A DNA stretch of 64,000 nt, taken from positions 81,311-145,310 of the forward strand of contig JACPUR010000004.1 of assembly GCA_016192135.1 (NCBI GenBank), given 5' to 3'. Of the stretch, positions 22,705-31,124 are shown piece after piece. The position numbers and the translations under genes were made by a program. The DNA comes from Candidatus Tectomicrobia bacterium. Lineage in GTDB: Bacteria; UBA8248. Each line of letters begins with the position of its first letter. The stretch's first letter is position 1. The notes under the pieces were generated by a model that saw only the letters and a program-made list of their open reading frames with translations, ran no database searches and was not told where the DNA came from.

Positions 22705-24063
22705 CTATTTTGCAACTCCGTAGACTTGATCGGGCAGCCACATGGCGATTCCCGGGAAGATGTAGAGCAGCACCATGGAAATAATCACCATGACCATGAA
22801 CGGCATGGCCCCCCGGAAGATATCCGCCAACGAAACATGCGGAGGGGCGATTCCCTTGAGGTAGAAGCACGCCATGGCCATCGGAGGACTCAGAAATGCG
22901 GTCTGGAGATTGAGGGCCACCAGGATGCCGAAAAAAAGGGGATCGATCTTGAAGTGATCCACCAGCGGCAAAAAGATGGGCACGAAGATGATGATGATTT
23001 CCGTCCACTCAAGCGGCCAGCCCAGCAGGAAGATGATGACCTGCGCCACAAGGAGGAACTGGAAGGGCGACAAATTCAACCCCTCGACGAACTGCTTGAT
23101 GAAGGCTTCCCCCCCCAAATACGCGAACACGGAGGCGAAGGTCGCCGAGCCGACGAAGAGCCAGCACACCATGGCCGAGGTACGCACGGTGAGGAAGACC
23201 GACTCTTTCAGGCGCTCCCAGGTGAGCTCCCGGTAGCCCGCGGCGAGCAGCAAGGCGCCGCCCGACCCCACCGCCGCGGCCTCCGAGGGCGTTCCAAAAC
23301 CAAAAAGGACGGCCCCCAGAACCCCGATGATGAGAACCGAAAGCGGGACGAACGACGTGATGAGCAACCAGGCAACCTGAAGAAAAGGGATATCCGACTC
23401 TTCCTTGGGGGGCTTCGGGGCGAGGGAAGGGTTCAGGATGGCCCTGCCCACCACGTAGAGAATATAGAGGCTGGTCAGCAAAAGCCCCGGGAACATGGCG
23501 CCCGCGTAAAGCCTGACCACGGAGATGCCGCTCGTGGCGCCATAGACGATGAGCAGGATGCTCGGGGGGATCAGGATGCCCAGGCAGCCGCCCGCGCAGA
23601 TGACGCCGGCGGACAGCTTGTGGTCGTAGCCCGCCCGCAGCATGGCGGGGTACGCGAGCAGCCCCATCAACGTCACCACGGCGCCGACGATGCCGGTGGC
23701 CGTGGCGAACAGGGCGCACGTCGCAAGCGAGGCCACCGCCAAGGAGCCGGGCACCCTGTTCGCCGCGATGCTCATGCTGTAGAAGAGCCGGTCAATGATG
23801 TTGGCGCGCTCGACGATGTAGCCCATGAAGAGAAACAGCGGGATCGCCACCAGGACATCGTTCGTCATCACGGAGTAGGTTTGGTTCACGAGGAGATCGA
23901 AGATCCGGTTCGCGAAGATGTTCTGCATCTGGTCGGGCAAGGCGTAGGCGTAGTAGCCGAAAGCCACCCCCAGGGCCATCAGGGTGAAGCAGATGGGGAA
24001 GCCCAGCATGATGAGGAAGATGAAGATTCCCAGTTGAACGAGGGCGACTTCGGGATTGCTCAT
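22705..24063 (-). CDS. dctM: TRAP transporter large permease (DctM)
   Basis: 452-residue integral membrane subunit with about 12 hydrophobic segments (from QLGIFIFLIMLGFPICFTLM to MVMVIISMVLLYIFPGIAMWLP). The central GGCLGILIPPSILLIVYG and the later QTAFLSPPMAMACFYLKG are typical DctM re-entrant regions. It couples solute uptake to a sodium or proton gradient. ATG at 24063 overlaps the DctQ stop as ATGA. Codon use is a little less GC-rich than in flanking genes. Confidence 0.93.
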   Translation of the reverse strand: MSNPEVALVQLGIFIFLIMLGFPICFTLMALGVAFGYYAYALPDQMQNIFANRIFDLLVNQTYSVMTNDVLVAIPLFLFMGYIVERANIIDRLFYSMSIAANRVPGSLAVASLATCALFATATGIVGAVVTLMGLLAYPAMLRAGYDHKLSAGVICAGGCLGILIPPSILLIVYGATSGISVVRLYAGAMFPGLLLTSLYILYVVGRAILNPSLAPKPPKEESDIPFLQVAWLLITSFVPLSVLIIGVLGAVLFGFGTPSEAAAVGSGGALLLAAGYRELTWERLKESVFLTVRTSAMVCWLFVGSATFASVFAYLGGEAFIKQFVEGLNLSPFQFLLVAQVIIFLLGWPLEWTEIIIIFVPIFLPLVDHFKIDPLFFGILVALNLQTAFLSPPMAMACFYLKGIAPPHVSLADIFRGAMPFMVMVIISMVLLYIFPGIAMWLPDQVYGVAK

Positions 24064-24692
24064 CCGCCGGCCCCCTTCGCTTTTTCGGCCTCCCGCCGCT
24101 TCCTGGCTTCGATCGCGGCCCTGAGCGCGACGTCCGTCTCCTCCACGTCGTGCAGCCGGGGCGGCCACTCTCCCGTCCTCAGGCAAATGGCGCAGCGGAT
24201 GATCTGGGCGATCCCCTGGAGCAGAAGGAAAAAAGCCGCGACCGGGATCACCGTCTTGAGGGGAGAAACCGGCACCCCCACCGGGCTATTGATGCTGATC
24301 TCGCCGACCGGGCCGGCCGGGCCATAAGGCCTGTAACTCCAGGACTCCCGGGCAAAGTCGTACCCGGAATACACCAAGGCCAGAACGCCGGGGAAGAAAA
24401 ATATGATGTACAGCACGAACTCGACTCCCGCCTGGACGCGCGGGGGCCAAAGACGGAAGAGAAAATCCGCGCGCACATGACTATCCCGCGAGAGGGCGTA
24501 TGCCCCTCCCATCATGAACAGCGTGCCGTACATGATGTAGCTGACGTCGAAGGCCCAAGCTGTGGGATTGCGAAATATCTTGCGGAGGATGACTTCGTAG
24601 CAAACGGCGAGCGTCAGCAACAGGATGCACCAGGCGAAGGCGTGACCGACCTTCAGGCTGAGGCTGTCGATGTACAGGAGAACCCTCTGCAT
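24060..24692 (-). CDS. dctQ: TRAP transporter small permease (DctQ)
   Basis: 210 residues with four membrane helices (starting at about 13, 48, 90 and 145) and the family segments FDVSYIMYGTLFMMGGAYALSRDSHVRADFL. The C-terminal 45 residues form a charged cytoplasmic helix (ALRAAIEARKRREAEKAKG). It pairs with DctM to form the membrane part of the carrier. It begins 105 bp downstream of the binding-protein gene. Confidence 0.9.
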   Translation of the reverse strand: MQRVLLYIDSLSLKVGHAFAWCILLLTLAVCYEVILRKIFRNPTAWAFDVSYIMYGTLFMMGGAYALSRDSHVRADFLFRLWPPRVQAGVEFVLYIIFFFPGVLALVYSGYDFARESWSYRPYGPAGPVGEISINSPVGVPVSPLKTVIPVAAFFLLLQGIAQIIRCAICLRTGEWPPRLHDVEETDVALRAAIEARKRREAEKAKGAGG

Positions 24693-24797
24693 GCGGACGC
24701 TCTCTCAAGGGGGGGCGGGTCCTCACGCGGGCGGGGCGGCGCATGGGCGCCGCCCCGCTGCGCGCTGGCAAGGTTCTTTCCGGTTCCGGGCCGCGGC

Positions 24798-26000
24798 CTA
24801 GACGAAGCCGAGCTTCCCGAAGTGGTGCTCGTACGCCAGCTTGTAGTCGGCCGAGTTGAACAGCTCGTAGTAGGCCACTCGCTTCGAGAAGGCCTTCTGC
24901 GACGCCGTCACCTTTTTGAAGAACTCGTCCTTCTCCAGCTCCGGCATGATCTTGTCCCAGGCCTTGAGCTGGTCCTGCATGACCGCGGTCGGCGTGCGGA
25001 TGATCTTGACCCCCGCCTTATCCCGCAGCCACTCGAGGTCGGCCGAGTAGCGGTCGAGCCCCTTCCAGTAGTTGTTCGAGGAGGCCGCCTCGGCCGCGTA
25101 CTTGAGGATGGCCTGGTGCTCCTTGGGGAGGGAGTTGTACTTGGCCTTGTTGAAGATGATCTCGAAGAACTCCGCCGCCTGGTGGTAGCTGCCCATCATG
25201 TAGACCTTGCTCACGTCCTGGGCGCCGAAGGAGCGGTCGGAGGTGGGGTTGTTGAACTCGAACGCCTCGATGACGCCGCGCTCGAGCGCGGGGACGATCT
25301 CGCCGCCGGGGAGCTGGGTCACCTTGACGCCCATCGCCTGGAACAGGTCGGCCGCGAGTCCCACCGTCCGGTACTTGAGGCCCTCCATCTGCTTGGCGTC
25401 CGTGATGGGGGTCTTGAACCATCCGAGCGGCTGGGTCGGCATCGGCATGCAGAAGAACCCGACGGTGTTGAGGCCCAGCTTCTCGATGAGCTCTTCGTAG
25501 AGCTTCTGGCCGCCGCCGTAGGCGATCCAGGCGAGGATGTGGTGGGCGTTCTGCCCGAAGACGGGCCCCGTCCCGAACAGCGAGGCCGCCTTGCTCTTGC
25601 CGTACCAGTAGACCGTCACCTGGTGGCCCGCGTCGAGCACCCCCCGGTGCACGGCGTCCTGGACGCGGAAGGCCTTCACCACGGCCCCCTCGACCAGATA
25701 GTCGATCTTGAGCCGCCCTCCGGCCATCTCGTTGACGCGCTTCACGTAGTCTTCGGCGAATTCGTTGAAGATGTCCTTCGCGCCCCAGGCTCCCTGCATC
25801 TTCAGCGTGACCGTCTGTGCCCGGGAAACCATCGGCGCTTCCACCGCCTTGGGAGCGGAGGCGGGAGGAGTGGCCGGCGCGGATTTCCTGCCGGCCGCGT
25901 AGCCGACGACCCCCCCGGCGATGAGGCCTCCTACGCCCGCGATGACCGATCGGCGGGAAATCCCGGCATTGCCTTTCGCTTTCTGCCCCTCGGGTGCCAT
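24798..26000 (-). CDS. dctP: TRAP transporter substrate-binding protein with Tat signal (DctP)
   Basis: 400 residues. The N-terminus has a twin-arginine signal (S15-R16-R17-S18-V19) and a glycine-rich helix, so export is by the Tat route. The mature part is DctP-like: TLKMQGAWGAKDIFNEFAED, then GLKYRTVGLAADLFQAMGVK and LPGGEIVPALERGVIEAFEF, which line the ligand cleft. This subtype, with Trp and Phe residues around FNNPTSD, resembles binders of 2-oxo or hydroxy acids, though the ligand is not certain. First gene of the dctP-dctQ-dctM-amidase unit. Confidence 0.92.
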   Translation of the reverse strand: MAPEGQKAKGNAGISRRSVIAGVGGLIAGGVVGYAAGRKSAPATPPASAPKAVEAPMVSRAQTVTLKMQGAWGAKDIFNEFAEDYVKRVNEMAGGRLKIDYLVEGAVVKAFRVQDAVHRGVLDAGHQVTVYWYGKSKAASLFGTGPVFGQNAHHILAWIAYGGGQKLYEELIEKLGLNTVGFFCMPMPTQPLGWFKTPITDAKQMEGLKYRTVGLAADLFQAMGVKVTQLPGGEIVPALERGVIEAFEFNNPTSDRSFGAQDVSKVYMMGSYHQAAEFFEIIFNKAKYNSLPKEHQAILKYAAEAASSNNYWKGLDRYSADLEWLRDKAGVKIIRTPTAVMQDQLKAWDKIMPELEKDEFFKKVTASQKAFSKRVAYYELFNSADYKLAYEHHFGKLGFV

Positions 26001-26167
26001 CTCGAAACCCTCCTTAGAAACAGAAACGCCCCCTCACCGCGCCATCGAAACACGCAGCAAAAAGATGCGGGCCCCCATGCCCCTGCCTTCCCCTCTCCCT
26101 GCAGGGAGGGGGGAGAGAAAAGAGTTCGCCTAAGAGGCCGCTGCAATTCACATAAAAGAGATGATCG

Positions 26168-26197
26168 CTTATACTTTAAGCACATCAAGGGTGTCAA
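26168..26197 (-). promoter_or_regulatory. Sigma-70 promoter of the TRAP operon
   Basis: On the minus strand TTGACA (26197-26192) and TATAAG (26173-26168) are separated by 18 bp, in an AT-rich patch. Transcription would run leftwards into dctP, with a leader of about 160 nt that includes a GC-rich hairpin (CTCTCCCT/AGGGAGGGGGGAG, about 26093-26118). The rest of the 26001-26338 gap has no gene. Confidence 0.65.
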
Positions 26198-26338
26198 GAA
26201 ATAAACCCTTGAGGGCCGGGTTCTGTTCCCGGCCCTGGGCCATTCCCTCCCGAGCCGTCTTCGGCCGGTGAGGCTCCGGGCGGCGTTCTGGTGGAATTCA
26301 TCCGCTTCGGTCCTTTTCCCGGAACAGGAGGGACGCCC

Positions 26339-26578
26339 GTGCGCGCCGCATTCGCCCTGATAGAAGTGGAGCCCGGCCGGGCCGAGGCCGTGGCGGATTC
26401 TCTCATCGAGATCGAGCCCGTCCACGAGGTCTATTCCATCAGCGGGGAGTACGACATCCTGGCCAAGCTGGTGGTGGAGTCCATGGACGACGTGCCGGGC
26501 ATCATCACCGGGCGCATCCAGCGGATCCCGGGCCTGCGGCGGAGCCACACCCTCCTCGCCTTCAGCGCCTTCAAGTAG
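26339..26578 (+). CDS. Stand-alone Lrp/AsnC ligand-binding (RAM) domain protein
   Basis: 79 residues from GTG at 26339, six bases after AGGAGG (26327-26332). It is the effector-binding half of Lrp/AsnC regulators with no DNA-binding domain: AAFALIEVEPGRAEAVADSL, then VHEVYSISGEYDILAKLVVES and the closing helix-strand IPGLRRSHTLLAFSAF. Such single domains form oligomers that bind amino acids or other small ligands. It is divergent from the TRAP operon and 130 bp ahead of a thiamine-diphosphate enzyme, and may modulate either. Confidence 0.88.
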   Translation: MRAAFALIEVEPGRAEAVADSLIEIEPVHEVYSISGEYDILAKLVVESMDDVPGIITGRIQRIPGLRRSHTLLAFSAFK

Positions 26579-26708
26579 CCTCCTGCGCCTCTCCGGCGGG
26601 CCGCCGGTCCGGGGGGCCTGCGCGCCTGGAGGCGGGCGGCGTCCTGTGAGAGAATCCCGCCGGGTCCACCCCAGCCATCATCCCGACTTATCGACCGGAG
26701 GAAATAGA

Positions 26709-28385
26709 ATGCCGAAGATGACCGGCGCCCAATACCTCGCCGAGGCGCTCAAGGGCTACGGCGTCACCCATCTGTTCCACGTCCCGGCCATCCTGCGCCG
26801 CACCATGGTGGAGATGGAGGAGCGCACCCAGATCAACCGCGTGGTCACCCACGGGGAGAAGGCCGCCGCCTACATGGCCGACGGCTACGCCCGCGCCTCG
26901 GGCCGTCCCGGGGTGTGCGGCGCCCAGGTCATCGGGGCCCTCAACCTGGCCGCCGGCCTGCGGGACGCTTGGCTCGCCCGCTCCCCCGTCATCGCCTTCA
27001 CCGGGGGCCGCTCCGCCGCCACCAAGTTCCGGGGCGTGTACCAGGAGGTGGACGACGTGCCCTCCTTCGAGCCCGTGACCAAGTTCAACGCCACGGTGGA
27101 CAACGTGGCCCGCATCCCGGACATGCTCTGCCAGGCCTTCCGCGCCGCTACCACGGGCTCGCCCGGGCCGGTGCACCTCCAGTTCGCCGGGAACGAGGGC
27201 CAGCTCGACGCCGAGGAGGCGGACATGGAGGTGCGCGTCGAGCCCGAGTTCTCCCGCGTGTCGCCCTTCCGGCCCGAGCCCGACCCGGCCAAGGTGCGCG
27301 AGGCGGCGAGGCTCCTCGGCGCGGCCCGGAAGCCCGTCATCGTCGCGGGCGGCGGGGTGCGCGCCTCGGGCGCCTCGAAGGAGCTCCTCGAGCTCGCCGA
27401 GAAGCTCCAGATCCCCGTCGCCACCTCCCTGAACGGGAAGGACTCCATCCCGGCCAGGCACCCCCTCTCGGTGGGGGTGGTGGGCACCTACTCCCGCAAG
27501 AGCGCCAACCGGGTGGTGAAGGAGGCGGACCTCGTCTTTTTCGTGGGCTCTTCGGCGGGAGGCATGGCCACCCACTTCTGGGCCGTCCCCCCCATCGGCA
27601 CCCCGGCCATCCAGCTCGACATCGACCCCATGACCCTGGGGCGCAACTACCCCCTGAAGGCCGCCGTCAACGGGGACGCCAAGGTCTCCCTCAAGAAGCT
27701 GGCCGAGGCCGCCGACCCCTCGACCGCCGCCTCGCGCAAGCCCTGGGTCGAGCGCGCCCAGGCCATCGTCAAGGAGTTCTATGAGGAGTACGCCCCGCTC
27801 CTCAACTCCGAGCAGGTGCCCATGCGGCCCGAGCGCATCTGCAGGGAGCTCTCGGAGCACCTTCCCTCGGACGCCATCGCGGCGGTGGACACCGGCCACT
27901 CCGGCATGTGGATGGGGGGCATGTGGGACCTGAAGCAGGGCCAGGGCTACATGCGCAGCGCCGGCCACCTGGGCTGGGCCTTCCCGGCGGCCTTGGGCGC
28001 CAAGTGCGGCGCGCCGGAGCGGCCCGTCCTCTGCTTCACCGGGGACGCCGGCTTCTACTACCACATCGGCGAGGTCGAGACGGCCGCCCGCTGGAACATC
28101 AACGCCGTCATCCTGGTGAACGACAACCGCTCCGGCAACCAGTCCAAGCGCGGCTTCGACCGCGCCTACGGCGGCCAGCAGACCAAGAAGGGCTTCGAGC
28201 TCTGGGGCTTCAACGAGGTGAACCTGGCCAAGGTGGCCGAGAGCCTGGGGGCGACCGGCATCCGGGTCGAGAAGCCGGGCGACCTCAAGGGCGCCCTCGA
28301 CAAGGCCTTCTCCATCAAGAAGGGCCCCGTCGTCCTCGACGTCATCAGCGACATCGACGCCGCCGCGCCGCTGGCGTTCAGCTAA
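26709..28385 (+). CDS. Thiamine-diphosphate-dependent enzyme, acetolactate synthase/decarboxylase superfamily
   Basis: 558 residues from ATG at 26709 (GGAGGA upstream). Three domains: Pyr domain with the cofactor-activating Glu in VVTHGEKAAAYMADGYARASG, central domain around residues 190-330, and PP domain with the diphosphate/Mg motif GDAGFYYHIGEVETAARWNINAVILVNDN. Family members carry out 2-oxo acid decarboxylation or carboligation. No small regulatory subunit is adjacent, so biosynthetic acetolactate synthase is unlikely. Its place beside a TRAP carrier for organic acids and an AsnC domain suggests processing of an imported oxo-acid. A strong hairpin terminator follows. Confidence 0.9.
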   Translation: MPKMTGAQYLAEALKGYGVTHLFHVPAILRRTMVEMEERTQINRVVTHGEKAAAYMADGYARASGRPGVCGAQVIGALNLAAGLRDAWLARSPVIAFTGGRSAATKFRGVYQEVDDVPSFEPVTKFNATVDNVARIPDMLCQAFRAATTGSPGPVHLQFAGNEGQLDAEEADMEVRVEPEFSRVSPFRPEPDPAKVREAARLLGAARKPVIVAGGGVRASGASKELLELAEKLQIPVATSLNGKDSIPARHPLSVGVVGTYSRKSANRVVKEADLVFFVGSSAGGMATHFWAVPPIGTPAIQLDIDPMTLGRNYPLKAAVNGDAKVSLKKLAEAADPSTAASRKPWVERAQAIVKEFYEEYAPLLNSEQVPMRPERICRELSEHLPSDAIAAVDTGHSGMWMGGMWDLKQGQGYMRSAGHLGWAFPAALGAKCGAPERPVLCFTGDAGFYYHIGEVETAARWNINAVILVNDNRSGNQSKRGFDRAYGGQQTKKGFELWGFNEVNLAKVAESLGATGIRVEKPGDLKGALDKAFSIKKGPVVLDVISDIDAAAPLAFS

Positions 28386-28401
28386 TCCTCAAAGGCAAGA
28401 A

Positions 28402-28437
28402 AACGGAGGGGGGAGCTAATGCTCCCCCCTTTCCGTT
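28402..28437. terminator. Hairpin terminator between convergent genes
   Basis: AACGGAGG-GGGGAGC (28402-28416) pairs with GCTCCCCC-TCCGTT (28421-28437) around a TAAT loop. It lies between the convergent ends of the thiamine-diphosphate enzyme and the HhH-GPD gene and could serve both. There is no long T-run. Confidence 0.7.
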
Positions 28438-28449
28438 GACGAGTTGTTG

Positions 28450-29184
28450 TTAGACTTCTTGCGAGCATAGACCCACCATAACGCATTCGGAACATTTTGG
28501 ATGTTGCGGTCGACACCATTTTCTCCCTATTTCCCACAATGGCGCATCCAGTTTGCCAGGATAAGTAGGGTAGAGTCTTCTTGCCGCCTGAATGGCCTCG
28601 TGGTCTGTGTCGCCATGTGTAAATCCGAGTCTTCGCAATACCCGTCTGGTATGAACATCGGGTTTAATGTCAAGAAAAGCTAATTCGCTCGCGTCGAATA
28701 CAATTTCATTAAGCCTCTCAAGAAGCAATATGATCATTGTGGCAATCCCTGGACCGACTTCTTTAATTTCCTGCAATCGACGATGCGTATCCCACGCCTT
28801 TCTCCCAATCCAGATATTTCGAGTATCGCCCTGATAATTGTTACAGACTAAGAGGGCCGCTGAAATAAAAGCACGCGCGGCTTTGCGAGGGTATCTGGGC
28901 TTGCCTTTAATCTGTTGAATAACTGCCAACAACTCATCTTCCGACATCTTGGCCATTTTGCATGGATCCAAATGGCCCAACAAACCTCTAATCTTTGCAG
29001 GAATCTGCCAGATACTTTCTGCGGGACGACCGCGGTCTATAGAGGAGGCGAGCAAGAATCCAAACGGATCATCTCTAAGCAGATTCCCCACAAATTTATC
29101 AGAAGCAAAAACAAGCTCATTGGCCCCAACAGTCTCACCAAACGTAAGCAGTTTGCTTACTACATCGGCTTCATTTACCTCCAT
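28450..29184 (-). CDS. HhH-GPD DNA glycosylase with 4Fe-4S cluster (EndoIII-like, monofunctional type)
   Basis: 244 residues, strikingly AT-rich for this genome, so probably transferred. The C-terminus has the exact endonuclease III cluster spacing C-x6-C-x2-C-x5-C (C224, C231, C234, C240). The helix-hairpin-helix reads LQEIKEVGPGIATMI (137-151), and the catalytic Asp sits in KPDVHTRRVLRRLG (D176). The Lys that EndoIII uses for lyase chemistry is absent; its position is within VGPGI. The enzyme would therefore be a monofunctional base glycosylase, like MIG or MutY relatives. It starts 4 bases after the maoC stop, using that gene's GGGGAG as ribosome binding site. The target base is unknown. 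Confidence 0.75.
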   Translation of the reverse strand: MEVNEADVVSKLLTFGETVGANELVFASDKFVGNLLRDDPFGFLLASSIDRGRPAESIWQIPAKIRGLLGHLDPCKMAKMSEDELLAVIQQIKGKPRYPRKAARAFISAALLVCNNYQGDTRNIWIGRKAWDTHRRLQEIKEVGPGIATMIILLLERLNEIVFDASELAFLDIKPDVHTRRVLRRLGFTHGDTDHEAIQAARRLYPTYPGKLDAPLWEIGRKWCRPQHPKCSECVMVGLCSQEV

Positions 29185-29188
29185 TATC

Positions 29189-29692
29189 CTACTCCCCGTC
29201 CAGCGGGATGTTCTCGTAGTCGGGGATGGCGCCCGAGCCCTTTTTCGCGGCGAGGGACTTGCGGCGGAACTCCATCACGAGCTCGCCCCGCTGGTTGTGG
29301 GCGCGGGTCTCGATGGTGACGACGCCCCGGTCGGGCTTGCTCCGGGACTCGCGCTTTTCCACCACCACGCTCTCGGCGTAGAGGGTGTCGCCGGCGAAGA
29401 CGGGGGCGGGCATCCGGATGTGCTCCCACTCCAGGTTGGCGATGGAGCGGTAGGACATGTCCGTCACCGTCATGCCGGTCACGATGGCGAGGGTGAGGGC
29501 CGAGTTGACGATGGGCCGGCCGAAGGGTGTCTTCGAGGCGTAGTGGCGGTCGAAGTGGATGGGGTGGGTGTTGTTCGTGAGGAGGGTGAACCAGGTATTG
29601 TCGGACTCCAATATGGTGCGGCCCGGGCGGTGCTTGACGACCTCGCCCACCACGAAGTCCTCGTACCAGCGGCCCATCTGGAACTCGGGCAT
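29189..29692 (-). CDS. MaoC-family (R)-enoyl-CoA hydratase-like protein
   Basis: 167-residue hot-dog fold protein. The hydratase motif is visible: LTNNTHPIHFDRHYASKTPFGRPIVNSAL, with the Asp-His pair typical of MaoC hydratases (the usual form is D-x4-H; here N-x-x-H with a following FD). It hydrates 2-enoyl-CoA or a related thioester. ATG at 29692 follows AGGAGGG. It lies downstream of an acyl-CoA dehydrogenase on the same strand, which fits a short acyl-CoA degradation route, but 109 bp containing a palindrome separates them. Confidence 0.88.
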   Translation of the reverse strand: MPEFQMGRWYEDFVVGEVVKHRPGRTILESDNTWFTLLTNNTHPIHFDRHYASKTPFGRPIVNSALTLAIVTGMTVTDMSYRSIANLEWEHIRMPAPVFAGDTLYAESVVVEKRESRSKPDRGVVTIETRAHNQRGELVMEFRRKSLAAKKGSGAIPDYENIPLDGE

Positions 29693-29746
29693 GGGGGTTC
29701 CCTCCTGCGAAGATGAAGGAGACGCCGCGCCACAGGATTTTCATCT

Positions 29747-29774
29747 GTAGGGGCGTTCCATGGAACGCCCCTAC
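29747..29774. repeat. Family-A palindrome (copy 3)
   Basis: Perfect 28-bp palindrome with half GTAGGGGCGTTCCA, in the gap between maoC and the acyl-CoA dehydrogenase. The arms match the other family-A copies; the core differs. Confidence 0.85.
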
Positions 29775-29801
29775 GCAGAACGGCCTTACGGCGTGTTTCT
29801 C

Positions 29802-30953
29802 CTACGCCGGGTACTTCTCCAGGAGACGCCGCGCGATGATGAGGCGCTGGATCTCGTTCGAGCCCTCGCCCACGGTCAGGAGCTTGCAGTCGCGGAAGTA
29901 GCGCTCGACCGGGAGCTCCTGGATGAAGCCCATCCCACCGTGCACCTGGATGGCCTCGCTCGCGCAGAATTCCGCCGTCTCGGAGGCGAAGAACTTGGCC
30001 ATCCCGGCCTCGAGGTCGCTGCGCTTGCCCGCCGCCTTGAGGCTCGCGGCCTGGTAGGTGAGGAGCTTCGAGGCCTCGATGCGGGTGGCCATCTCGGCCA
30101 GCTTGGCGGCGATGAGCTGGTGCTGGGCCAGGGGCTTCCCGAAGGTCTCGCGCTGCTGGGCGTAGCGGACGGAGTCCTCGAAAGCGGCCCGCGCGAGGCC
30201 CACGCTCCGCGCGGCGACGTTGATGCGCCCGCCCTCCAGGGCGCTCATGATCATGGGGAAGCCCTCGTTCTCCTTCCCGAGCAGGTTCTCCAGGGGCACG
30301 CGGGCGTCCTGGAAGATGAGCTCGCTCGTCCGGATCCCCCGGTAGCCCAGCTTCTTCAGGTGGCGGCCCACCTTGAAGCCGGGCGCCCCCTTGTGGACGA
30401 GGAGGCAGGAGATGCCCTTGGCCTTGGGGAGGCTCGGGTCGGTGCGCACGAAGGTGCTGAACATGGTGCCGTGCCCGGCGTTCGAGATGAACATCTTGGT
30501 GCCGTTCACCACCCAGCAGTCGGCCTCTTTTCGGGCCGAGGTCTTGAGGGCGGCGGCGTCCGAGCCCGAGCCGGGCTCGGTCAGGGCCATGCCCGAGTGC
30601 CACTCCCCCGTCGCCATCCTGGGCAGGTAGGTGCTCTTCTGCTCCTCGGTGCCGTAATTCAGGATCATCCAGGCGGTCATCATGTGGGTGCCGAGGATGC
30701 CGCCCAGGCTCATCCACCCGACCGAGAGCTCCTCCATCAGGATGGCGTAGCACACCTCGTCCATCCCGCCCCCGCCGTAGCGCTCGGGGATGGTGAAGCC
30801 GAAGAAGCCCAGCTCGCGCATCTTCCGGGCGAGGGGCTCGGGATACTCGTCCGCCAGCTCGTACTCCATCGCGACGGGCCGGACCTCGCGGTCCACGAAG
30901 TCCTTCACCATCTGGCGCACGCTGCGCTGGAGGTCGGTCTCCTCGAAGTTCAC
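29802..30953 (-). CDS. Acyl-CoA dehydrogenase
   Basis: 383-residue FAD flavoenzyme introducing a 2,3-double bond into acyl-CoA. Typical segments: LGFFGFTIPERYGGGGMD, the FAD/substrate signature MALTEPGSGSDAAALKTSA, FGKPLAQHQLIAAKLAEM, and IQVHGGMGFIQELPVERYFRD. The end reads TVGEGSNEIQRLIIARRLL, where the catalytic Glu normally lies (YEGTSE in the classical enzyme). GTG at 30953 has AAGGAGAGG upstream. The electron acceptor ETF is not in the window. Confidence 0.93.
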   Translation of the reverse strand: MNFEETDLQRSVRQMVKDFVDREVRPVAMEYELADEYPEPLARKMRELGFFGFTIPERYGGGGMDEVCYAILMEELSVGWMSLGGILGTHMMTAWMILNYGTEEQKSTYLPRMATGEWHSGMALTEPGSGSDAAALKTSARKEADCWVVNGTKMFISNAGHGTMFSTFVRTDPSLPKAKGISCLLVHKGAPGFKVGRHLKKLGYRGIRTSELIFQDARVPLENLLGKENEGFPMIMSALEGGRINVAARSVGLARAAFEDSVRYAQQRETFGKPLAQHQLIAAKLAEMATRIEASKLLTYQAASLKAAGKRSDLEAGMAKFFASETAEFCASEAIQVHGGMGFIQELPVERYFRDCKLLTVGEGSNEIQRLIIARRLLEKYPA

Positions 30954-31124
30954 GTCCTCTCCTTCGCGCGAATGACTCGGAAATCCCGGGAAGGCCCGAC
31001 CTTACACCACCGCTTTCCGGCCCGGCAAGGCGCGGCGGCCCTCGGGCCCGCCCGGGCGGGGGCCCCGCTATTTCAGAGGCGGGACGAGGGCCACGCTATC
31101 CGGCTGGGTGCGTCGCGAACCGCG

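Noticed and set aside
26709-28385. Thiamine-diphosphate enzyme as biosynthetic acetolactate synthase (ilvB)
   Set aside because: No regulatory subunit gene or ilv neighbours; context is transport and catabolism.
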